Below, piece by piece: positions 37,501-49,500 of a DNA stretch of 64,000 nt; position 1 is the stretch's first letter; the number at the start of each line of letters is the position of its first letter. This DNA is from Gari tellinella (lineage: Eukaryota > Mollusca > Bivalvia > Cardiida > Psammobiidae): assembly GCA_922989275.2 (NCBI GenBank), contig OV277862.1, forward strand, positions 21,433,543-21,497,542, read 5' to 3'. The position numbers were made by a program, and so were the translations under genes. The notes below the pieces were generated by a model. It was not told where the DNA came from. It searched no databases and was given only the letters and a program-made list of their open reading frames with translations.

Positions 37501-40500
37501 TACACATATCGACCAGTTGACTTATAAATATTGACTTTATTTCGTTTTTATACGATATTTTGTGATTCTAATCGAGTGAAACCAAAATATGAGTTGTGGA
37601 TTAAACCGAGAAAGTGTATTCCTGGCTCAACGGAAGATACGTTGCTGGTAAGTTCGAAAAAAAATGAAGATCGATTCAATATCGTCTTGCCGTAAACTCT
37701 TAAAACTTCAGTATGAACATTCAAACATGAATAAGAATGGGTTATCCATGTAGTTCAAACTAAGATACAGTTATGGCGAAATTTTCATGTCAATCTGTCC
37801 ACGCATTTTGCTATAAATTAAATTTTAATGAGGCCACCCACTGGTGCTTCGATTGAAGATCGATGCAATATCGTCTTGCCTTAAACGCTTAAACATCAGT
37901 TTGAACATTCAAACATGAATAAGAATGGGTTGTCCATTTAGCTCATATTAAGATACTGTTATGGCGAAATTTTCATGTCAATCGTCCACACATTTTGCTA
38001 TAAATTAAATTTTAATGAGGCCACCCATGGGTCCATTCACACCTTCGTGCAAACTGCCGTCACTTTTCATTCAATCAGCATTTTCCAAACACTAATTAAC
38101 GTGTGCGCGATGCGGGGAGGGGTTAATTGATGCTCGGACTTTATTCTTTTTATTCTTTTGTGTTAAACCTCGAAAAAGAGGCTTCTTTAAGGAATGTTTG
38201 TATTGTAAAATAACTGTAGACCATATTAACGAAGCAACTGATAAGTAATTCCAAATATCGACTTTTTTCCCCGATCGTCGCTAAAGCTTATATAACTCGC
38301 GAAGACCTGTTCTCGCGAAATCTCGCTCAACGGTCTAGTATGTATAAATCATTGGAGTCGTGTATCTCTGGTATACACTGTCTCTGCCTCAGTACCCTTT
38401 ATACCATCAAGAATATGTACCACTATAAATATTTTCTATGCTCTAGCCACAGGTACTTGACATATACATCTAGATCTATATGTATATTTCATAATAAATA
38501 ATGTCGGCGTGATATATAGCTGATTGCGAAGAGGGTCATGTTTTGACATAAACATGTTTGCTTTAATGAATCAAGGTGAAAGTTCCAGCCGTAAAGGCCG
38601 TTAAATGTGCAAACCGACTAGATTACCCCTTATTTTGGCCAATAAAAAATGGACCGTCAGATCGACATAAAACTTTTTGATTCACATTTTCGTTATAATT
38701 GCAGTAATACTGTGGCATTATTTGACGAAATTTGATGAAATAAAAAGTAGATATTGATAAATTAATCATTTCCTGAGGGTACCACAAGAGAATATCGGCG
38801 ATCAAGTCTAATTTAGCATCAGTTTAAGCCGATAGTTAATACTAGGTGTTGGATTGCGCTGTTTACCTTGTATCTATAGTAGAAGGGGGGGGGGGGGGTG
38901 AATAGATCTAGATGTATGTGTCAAGTACCTGTGGCTCTAGCAGATGGTAGTTTGAAGCAGGCTGAAAGTAAAGCAGGCACTAGTGCACTCTGTTATTTTT
39001 TCTCAGCTCATTACACTTCAGCATAGATTTTATATGTAACTAGTATTTGCATTCCATAATTCTACTGAAAAAATATCCAAATCAGGTTACTTAATTCAGT
39101 TCAAGCATGTTTTGTAAAAACTAGAGCATGTAATCAAAATTGAGTTTTGAGCACAGAGTTTGTTTTAAGTTTATAATTTTGGACCCTGGGTCCATGGTTA
39201 TAAAGCGCTTGAGCTGAGTCTGAGTGTTTTCTCAAGCATTTGACTGGTCAGATTTGAGCCTAGGCTCAAATCTGACCCAAAAAAATGCTTGAGAACAACT
39301 TCAGACTCAACTGTATTGTTTGAGTTATCTGGTTTATGTTTCAGAGAAGGACTTCCTAGCGGTGCCTTTGAGTCTGAGAGAGCCGGGTACCAGGTGTATG
39401 AGAAGGCAGAGGGGCATCTGAAGGAGGTACTGGCCAACATGAAGTCTGTCTCGGCCAGGGAGGACTTCATACAATCTCTCAGGTACAAGCAACTCTCCAC
39501 TTCACTCTCATGTTGGAAATGTATAACCCATTACCCCATAGCCTGCTTTCTAGTGTTGTAAATAGATGACCACTTAAAACAGGTTAAAAGTAAACCATCT
39601 CATAGAATATATTCAAGACTGTTTAAAAAATGGAACTGTTTGTCTTCAATCAAGGAATAAATTAAAGTGTTAAAAGGCTTATTTATAAGGTATCAGGATC
39701 ACTGGAATTTTCTGAGCAAAAAATTAATCCTACATTGCTCCACTTCACCCAGGTGAATGAAATGGGTCCCTTAGAGGGAAAGAAGTCAATGTGCCATGGC
39801 TGCAACATGTGCAGTATGTAAATGGCCGACTTGTGACTCAATGATCAGGGAGGTAAATGTAAAAGTCGGCAGAGTACGATATACGTAAATGAAGACTTTA
39901 TAAACTCAAACTTTTTTACCTTTACCTTTAGGGTAATGGGTTAAACCAAACTTGTTTTGTTCAGTCTAGAAGGGTTGAAAAATATGACCCAGCGACAATG
40001 AGTTGAGAAATATGACCCAGCGACAATGAGTTGAGAAATATGACCCAACGACAATGAGTTGAGAAATATGACCCAACGACAATGAGTTGAGAAATATGAC
40101 CCAACGACAATGAGTTGAGAAATATGACCCAGCGACAATGAGTTGAGAAATATGACCCAGCGACAATGAGTTGAGAAATATGACACAACGACAATGAGTT
40201 GAGAAATATGACCCAACGACAATAACTTGAGGAGTAGGCAGGTGGATATTCTGTCCTTTCATTTGTCTATCTGTCTTTCCAGTTTCGTTATGCAATCACA
40301 CAAACAGTTTTTGCACAATTTTCATCATAGGATTCATTGCTACCTAAATGGTTTACCTACAGGGTTTTAGCTCCTTCTACAGGTTTTAACCCATTACCCC
40401 ATAAATACCCTTTTTACGCCTTTAATTTATTCCCCCAAATGAAGAAAATAGTTCCAATTTATACAGTCATGAATATGTATTGTAAGAAATATTTTCCTTG

Positions 40501-43500
40501 TTTTAGCAGATTATAGCTTAAAGCAGGCTGAAAGTAAAGCAGAATGCGCATTAAGGGGCATTCTGCTTTACTTTCAACCTGGTTTAAGTGGTCACCTATG
40601 TTCAATACTAGAAATAAGTTATGGGGTAATGGGTTAAAATAGCTTATAATTTTACTATTACTACAGGCACAAGATACTGTATGAGGTGGCTCAGTACTGT
40701 GGGCACAGTAAGGTAATGCTGGGGAGCTGTGATTCCCAGCTGGCTGTCAGGCTTCTAACAAACTACATGTACCTTATAATTTTACTATAACTACAGGCAC
40801 AAGATACTGTATGAGGTGGCTCAGTACTGTGGGCACAGTAAGGTAATGCTGGGGAGCTGTGATTCCCAGCTGGCTGTCAGGCTTCTAACAAACTACATGT
40901 ACCTTATAATTTTACTATAACTACAGGCACAAGATACTGTATGAGGTGGCTCGGTACTGTGGGTACAGTAAGGTAATGCTGGGGAGCTGTGGTTCCCAGC
41001 TGGCTGTCAGGCTTCTTACAGACATGGCCACAGGCCGCGGAGCACATGCTGCCATGGAAACCGTAAGCTTTTTTACTTACTATAGGGGTTATTATACATA
41101 TAGGAATTACTTTGTTTACTTTTTATCTCTGTTTATCTCTGAAGAAGGCCACAGGCCGAAACATGTTAGAAATAAAAATAAACTAGTGTTCAATCTTTTG
41201 AGTGTTTCTCTGTTTTGAATATATTATTTGTCAGTCCTATAAACTTAGTCACGTGAGAAAAAAATATTAACTTCGCCATCTCTTATGACATAATCACATT
41301 AACCTTGGTCATTAGTTGGAATAGGGTTAGGTTTAGCCGAGATAATTCTGTTCCAAAGCTAGGGCCACAAGGATTTTTTGTTATTATATGGCTAGCCATG
41401 TAAAAAAGATCAAAGGAAATAGCCACATAAGACAAACATTTTATGGGTCCGTCCGTCCACATATACTGTATATATTTTGTCTGACTAACTCCTACAGGTT
41501 TTAAGTTACGATCTAATAATTTTGCACACTGTTTCTACATACAGTAAAGCCTGTCTTAAGCGGCCAGTGAAGGGAAGCAGCCAAATTGCCTGTTTAAGGC
41601 AGGTGACCGCTTAATGAAGGGGCAAGAAAAATGACTAATTTTGAAACTGGTGACATTTTTTTTTCACTATCCATTCCTATTTACAAAGTCAACAACATAT
41701 TAAAAGTCCTCAAACTGATACTGCTTTACTTTCAACCTGCTTTAAGTAGTAACTTTTCTTCACAACTAGAAACAGGCTATTGGGTAATTGGTTAAAGTTT
41801 TTCACCTAATGTTCATTTGCAGGCATTTGCAGACAGGCGCTATGAAGACATCATGATATTGCGACCACTGCGGTAAAGATCCTTTACTTATATAATTTTT
41901 ATATAGTACAAGTACAGTAAAATGGTGATAATCCAAGGATCGATTTTAAAGGGCCTTGTGGGCTCCATATTTTGACAACTTGTACCCCTAACCGGCTAAG
42001 AAGACAACTAAAAATTGGTATTGGTTTACTCAAGTTACAATCTACCAGATTCGTGCTATTACTGTTATGTACCAGAGTTGACAAATGTTGTTTTGTAATT
42101 GTAGGGATTTCAGCTGCAAGGAAGTGGCCATGTATAACAGTTTACATCGTGTTGAGACGGTCTTTATTCCTACACTGACTACCAAGGTATAAACTGCTTA
42201 TACATTGCTCCCTCCCTACAATGGCCCTCCCAACAACGACTCCCTCCTTACAAAGACACTTGTCACAGTTGCCTTAACAGGACAATTATGTCCAACCTAT
42301 TCATGGCTGCAATGTTGACTGCTAAAAATTGGCATCTGCTGTTTTTCTCAAAGTTACAAACCGGTAATGGACATTTTTAGAGAGAAGAACATAACAACGA
42401 GTGACAAACAGCTTGAATCAAGATCAGACCGCGTGTTGTGCGGGGTCTGATCTGGATTCAAGCTGTTTGCAAATTTCTCTTCCTATAACAACTCCCTCAG
42501 AACAACGCACACAATTGTTGTCTCCTGTGGGGTGTCTTTGTAGAGAGGGAGCGCTGTATCTCACATACTGAAACCATTTGCAAGAGCTCCAGATAAGGGG
42601 AGTATTTCAAAAACTAAAATCTTTATTTTCTTCATTAAACCCTATTGAGTCACTATTCATTGGAATTGTCTTAGACTGAGTTGCAGGTGTTTTGGGGTAG
42701 AATTGAAACTTCATTTATATTATACCCTCAAGCCCATGGAATAAAATACTGACCCCTTTACCAAGGGGTCATGTGACCCTTGTCCGAGTTTTCCAGGTGA
42801 GTGATTTAGGAACTTTTGTTTTCATTTAAAGGAAAACGGACAGCTCCGGTTAAGTCGGTCTTATATTGTAGTCTTTGTCTTACAAACAACATATTTCCAA
42901 ATCCCGTTGTCATCAGGATGCATATAAGCGCAAAAAATAGATAATAAACTAGCCAGGTAAGTCTTCACTAATTAAATAGGAGGCCGCCATCTTTGCATAT
43001 TCGCAAGCGGAACTATTCGGTCTTTATCCTATTTGTGACGTCATACCTCCCCATGCATGTTGTCGGGTACTTTGGATGTACAGGGTACATACAGCTTAAG
43101 TAATTATTTCTCTGATAAAAAGCTTTGAAACTCTTAGTGATTTTCGAATAAATACCAGCTAAACTGTAGATAAAAGTACAATTAAACTTAATGGTAGATG
43201 AGAAACTTATCACAACTTTTTTCAACGTTTTGTTTTAACACAAAATGAATTTTACAACTGAACACACATGAAAACAATTCAGGCATTTATGTGTATAACA
43301 ATGGCATGCTTGCATCCAGATTGAAATTATTCAATCCCTCGAGATAATTGCTGTCCTTACCATCAGGGAAAAATCCCACTAATCCGATTAGTGACACTAG
43401 AATTATCAACCAGACCAATAAAGCCATAAACCACCTGTCGCGGCAGACTTGCACTTTCGCCGACACGTGGCCTGCCGCTACCGGAAATGTATGATAACGA

Positions 43501-46500
43501 CTGCAGTCTTTACTTACCGCGCGAAAGGTCGGGACATTTGATGTCTTGATCACTTTGTTAATGACCCGTGTCAATATATATAGAGAGTATTCTGTAGAAA
43601 ATTAAGGTCATTTAACTGCGATACGTTATGTAAAACTATGGTCAGTTTCGGACATTTCAAATTAGTTTTGTAAATTTACATGTTTTTATTACAAACCAAT
43701 CGAACTACCAGGAACGTTCAACTTACATTGGTATTTGCATAAACACCAACCGTACATGAAACATGTATGTTTAGTTTTAACTTGATCAGTTAAACCCTAT
43801 TAATTTCACAAACTGTCTTTCTTCTTTATTGTATATATATATATATACCGACAGGGGAGAAATGATGTCACACAGGTAAACAAAATGGCAGCCTCCATGA
43901 AAGTTCGTTTTCCAAACTAAAACACGCTATAAATTCATTATTTTGAAAGTTTTTGAGGATTTTTTTTCAATTTTGGCATTTTTAATACATGAACTTTTGT
44001 TTTAAACCAAGTTGTAATTAGCTGTCCATTTTCATTTAAACTGTTACCAAACACCCCAGAACACCTGTGACCTCCTTAACCCATTACCCCATAAATACAC
44101 TTTTTTACACCTAATTTATTCCTCCACTGAACAAAATAGTTCAACCTTATACAGTTATGAACATGTTCTGTAAAAATTATTTTCTATATCTCAGCAGACA
44201 GAAGCTTAAAGCAGACTGTAAGTAAAGCAGAAGGTGCCTTAAGGCTATGGGTAATAGGTTAACCCATAGCCTGTTTCTAGTTTTGAGGACAGGTGACTTA
44301 ATGTACATAGATAAGAGTTTTGAGTAAGATGCTATAAAAGTAGAGTTGAGGAAGTATTTGACGTGTGTGTTTCAGCGTGAGCCCGGAGCCAGTATAGAGC
44401 ACCTAACAGAGACGTTTGTCACAGGTCTACAAGCTGACTACCCCTCCACCGTCAGCAACATCATGAGGTACTGGCCTCCAATCCTCCATCATATAATAGG
44501 AATATGCAAACTTTGCTAATAACCTAATACTGCTCTGTGATTGAAACAGTAAGGATCCTGATCAGACAAATCTGACTAATCAAATGCTTGAGAACGAACT
44601 CAGACTCGACTCAAAAGCTTTAAAAGTGCTGGGCCAGGATTCAAACTATTGATATTTTTTAACAGACAACAGATGATACTTTGATCGAGGTAAAAGTGTA
44701 ATGTTTGCCTGCTCAAATATCCTCTGCTTAACCCATTTCCCCATAAATACACCTTTTTACCCCATTGATTAATTCCTCCACAGAATAATATGGCTCCAAT
44801 TTATACAGTCATGAATATGTACCATTAGAAATAGTGTCTATATCTTATACAGCAGGCTGAAAGTAAAGCAGAATGCACCTTAAGGTGCATTCTGCTTTAA
44901 TTTCAACCTGCTTTAAGTGGCCATCTGTCTTCAAAACTAGAACCAAGCTATGAGGTAATGGGTTAAGCCATGGTACTGACCCTTAGTTCCAAGGGTTCAC
45001 AGAGAACTAACAATTAAAATTCTCATCAGACGCCAAGTTTATGATGTGCCTTGGACTGGACTGGTACACAAGTTTCCTGCAGACACCACGTTAACCCATT
45101 ACCTCATACACCCTTTTAGCTCACCTGAACCAAAGGCCTAGGATGAGCTATTGTGACCGCTCTTCATCCAGTATCTGATGTCCCTCCACATTTTCAAATG
45201 ACATATCTCCTAAAGCCATTGATCTAAATTCAACCAAACTTCCACAGAAGCATCAGTAGGGTGGGGGAACAAAAAGTTACTTTAAAGGGCCATTATGGCC
45301 CTCTTGTTATGCCTTGAATTTATTCTTCCAATTATAGTGCTCCTGCAATATGAGCATCTTGCTTTACTTTCAAGCTTTCAATACTATACACATGCCGGGA
45401 GGGGAGTCAATATATTAAATATAGTATCTGAAGTGTAGCATGTATTGGGCTGAATTCATTAGAGCTAATCATGAACTATTTGTTCCAAATGCCAGTTTGG
45501 AGATAACAGTACAGTAAAACCTCTATATTACAACCACTAAATCGAGGGTTAATTGATTGTTTAAAAGACAGGTGACAGCTTAAAGCATGGTGACAGTAAA
45601 ATAGAAAGCTCCTTTAAGCTGTCACCTATCGTAAACACCTATAGTTAACACAATTAAGTGATGGTAATAGAGGAGTTGTACTGTTCATGTATCCACAAGA
45701 AGACACTGATTTTGTTGCCTTTTCATTGTAGAACTGGTGAAAAACTGGACTCCAGCAAGGAGAAGATAGTGGACAAGACTTGTGTTATGTGTCAGGTAAT
45801 ACAGTGTTCCTTCCCTACAACGGCCCTCCCAACAATGACTCCTGCCTTACAACCACCCTTGCCGCTGTTCCTTAAACAAGAAATTAATGTCCAACCTTTT
45901 CATGGCTACAATACTGTCTGCTGTTTTTCTCAAAGTTACAAAATGGACATTTTAACAGAAACAAGAGCCGCATGCGACCCTAAATCGCTCACCTGAGGAA
46001 CTATTGTGTTATGCTCGATGCATAATGAAGTTTGTCATTGCATGTATGTGGACTGTTGCATGAAACTGAAACAACTCGGAATTAGGTTTTCCTGTAGAAG
46101 TCTATGTAAAACTGATAAGTCCCGGGGCGGGTCCAATTTTGACCCTGGGGTCATGATTTGAACATATTGGTAGAGGACCATAAGGCAAAGCTAGATGCCA
46201 AATATAAAAGGTATGGGCCTTATGGTTTCAGAGAAGAAGAGTCATGATTTGAACAATATTGGTAGAGGACCATAAGGCAAAGCTAGATGCTAAATATAAA
46301 AGGTATGGGCCTTACGGTTTCAGAGAAGAAGAGTTTTAAAGGTTTTATTACATAAGTCTTTGTAAAACTTATAAGCCCCGGGGCAGGGCCGTTTTTGATC
46401 CGAGGGTCATGAATTGAACAATCTTGGTAGAGGACCATAAGGCAAAGCTAGATGCCAAATATAAAAGGTCTGGGTCTTAGGGTTTCAGAGAAGAAGAATT

Positions 46501-49500
46501 TTATAGGTTTATTCCTATATAAGTCTATTTAAAACTGATAAGCCTCGGGGCGGGGCCATTTTTGACCCGGAGGTCATGATTTGAACAATCTTGGTAGAGG
46601 ACCATAAGGCATAGCTAGATGCCAAATATAAAAGGTCTGGGTCTTACGGTTTCAGAGAAGAAGAGTTTTAAAGGTTTATTCCTATATAAGTCTATGTAAA
46701 ACTGATAAGCCCCGGGGCAGGGCCATTTTTGACCCTGGGGTCATGATTTGAACAATCTTGGTAGAGGACCATAAGGCAAAGCTAGATGCCAAATATAAAA
46801 GGTCTGGGCTTTACGGTTTTAGAGAAGAAGATTTTTAAAGGTTTTCCTATATAAGTCTATGTAAAACTGATAAGCCCCGGGGCGTGGCCATTTTTGACCC
46901 TGGGTCCAAAGAGATATCTCAAGACAGGATGAGATGAAGAATGAAAAAAATAATAATTGAGACTAATATAATCTAACTTGCAACAACACTTTTCGTACAA
47001 AGTTTTATGAAACGGGCCCCAGGACCATCCTGAGGCACTAATACAATGGTATAGGGAAAGACACCCTCAAGTTTTGTGGAGGAAAGGGTTAACCCTTTAT
47101 GCCATAGCCTGATTCCAGTCTTGAAGACAGGTGACCACTTTAAGCAGGTTGAAAATAAAGCTGAATGTGCCATAAGGAGCAATCTGCTTTACTTATAGCC
47201 TGCTAAACGCTACAGGCTGTTAGGATATAGAAAATATTTCTTATCGTGCATATTCATGACTGTATAAAGTGTGACTTTTTTTTCAGTGAAGGAAGAAATA
47301 AAAGGCTTATTTATAGAGGAATGGGTTAAGGAGTAACCGGTTGTAAAACACTGAAAATATGAGCCTTCTATTGAAGAGGACTTAATAATTTTGTATTAGT
47401 GTTTTCTTCTGACATGGCCGAGTAATTTTTAGATTGGAACATTCTAAATAGGATGATCATCGTACTTGATGATTTCCGTACAGCCAGCTAGGACTAAGGA
47501 TAACTGTATTCATTGTGGGTAATGTACAGTAGGGAAGACATTCTTTCCCGTTTGCGCAAATTACCATTATTAATAACTTGGCCATGTTAGAAAAATCTGA
47601 TAATGATTGTGTTATACAGTTGAGAAATGTTATTCTTTCCCAACAAACATGTTTACGCTAAATCTATTATTTTATTTGCAAACAGTTTGAAGACAAACAG
47701 TTTGCCTTACAGGTTGTAATCAGAAGTCAGAATTGCCATAAAGTTGTCATTTTTACGTCACCTGGCACAAAGTGCCAAGGTGAGCTATTTTGATCGTGCT
47801 GTGTCCGTCGTCGTCCGTTCGTTCGTCCGTCGTCAACAATTTCTTTAAACGACATCTGCTCCTAAACTACTGGATGGATTTTAACCAAACTTGGCAGGAT
47901 TGATCCTTATATAGACCTCTTTGAAAATTGTTCAAATATTTCCGATCCGTTGCATATCTAGGTCACAGGAGCTAAAAATAGATTGTTTCAATAAAAACTT
48001 AAAAAATCTTCTTCTCTGGAACTACAGTACCCTGAGCTTAGATATTTGGCACATAGCATCATCTACAGGTCCTATATCAAGATTGTTCAAATTATGTCCC
48101 TGGGGTAAAAAATGGCCCCGCCCTGGGGGTCACAAATTTACATAGAGTTATATAGTGAAATCTTCAAACCTCTTCTTCTCTGAAATTAATATAGCTAGAG
48201 CTTTGATATTTGGCATAGTGTAACTTCTAGAGGTACTTTACCAATATTTTTCAAATAGTTCCGGTCCATTGCATATCTAGGTCACAGGAGCTTAAAATAG
48301 ATTATTTCAATAAAAACTTTAAACAAGAGGGCCAGAATGGCCCTTGATCGCTCACCTGACCATGGTGACACTAGGATGGGTCGCGGGATTTCAGAAAAGA
48401 AGATTTGTAAAAGGTGACCCCCAGGGCGGGGCGAATTTTGACCCCAGGGGCAAAATTTGAACAACTAAGATAGAGGACCTGTAGACGATGATATGTGCAA
48501 AATATCTAAACTCAGTGTACTATGGTTTCAGACAAGAAGATTTTTGAAGTTTTCATTGGAAAAAATCTATTTTAAGCTTCGGTGACCCAGATATGCAACA
48601 GACCAGAACCACTTCATCCATATATGTGAAGGACCTCTAAAAGTTACATCATGCCAAATATCAAAGCTCTGGCCATATTGGTTTCTGAGTAAAAGATGTT
48701 TGACCATTTCCCTATGTAAAACGGTGACCTCCGGGGTGGGGCCAATTTTGACCCCAGGGACAAAATTTGAACAACTTTGATAGAGGGCCTGTAGACTATG
48801 CTATGTGCAAAATATCTAAACTCAGTGTACTATGGTTTCAGACAAGAAGATTTTTTAAGTTTTCATTGAAAAAATCTATTTTTAGCTCCAGTGACCCAGA
48901 TATGCAACAGACCATAACCAATTCAACAATATATGTGAAGGACTTCTAGAAGTTATACCATGCCAAATATCAAAGCTCTGGTCATATTGGTTCCAGAGAA
49001 AAAGATGTTTGAACATTTCACTAAATAACTCTATGTAAAACTGTGATCCCCGGGGCGGGGCCAATTTTGACCCCAGGGACAAAATTTGAACAAATTTGAT
49101 AGAGGATCTGTAGACGATGCTATGTGCAAAATATCTAAGCTTAGTGTACTATGGTTTCAGACAAGAAGATTTTTTAAGTTCTCATGGTAAAAAATCTATT
49201 TTTAGCTCCGGTGACCCAGATATGCAACGGACCGGAACCAATTCAACAATATATGTCAAATACCTCTAGAAGTTATACCATGCCAAATATCAAAGCTCTG
49301 GTCATATTGGTTTCAGAGAAAAAGATGTTTGAACATTTCACTATATAACTCTATGTAAAATAGTGACCCCCGGGGCGGGGCCAATTTTGACCCCAGGGGC
49401 AAAATTTGAACAACTTTGATAGAGGACCTATAGATGATGCTATGTGCCAAATATCTAAGCTCTGGCCCTTGTGGTTTCAGACAAGAAGATTTTTTAAGAT

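Noticed and set aside
39979..40231. Nine regular 28-bp repeats resembling a CRISPR array
   Set aside because: There are no spacers; units abut directly, in an intron of a eukaryotic gene. It is a minisatellite.
39941..40295. Three overlapping - strand frames of 77-109 aa
   Set aside because: Translation of the 28-bp minisatellite.
40667..40901. Upstream exon 8 copies as additional constitutive exons
   Set aside because: They lack a good donor and have a stop in frame when read through. Adding them would duplicate a conserved block.
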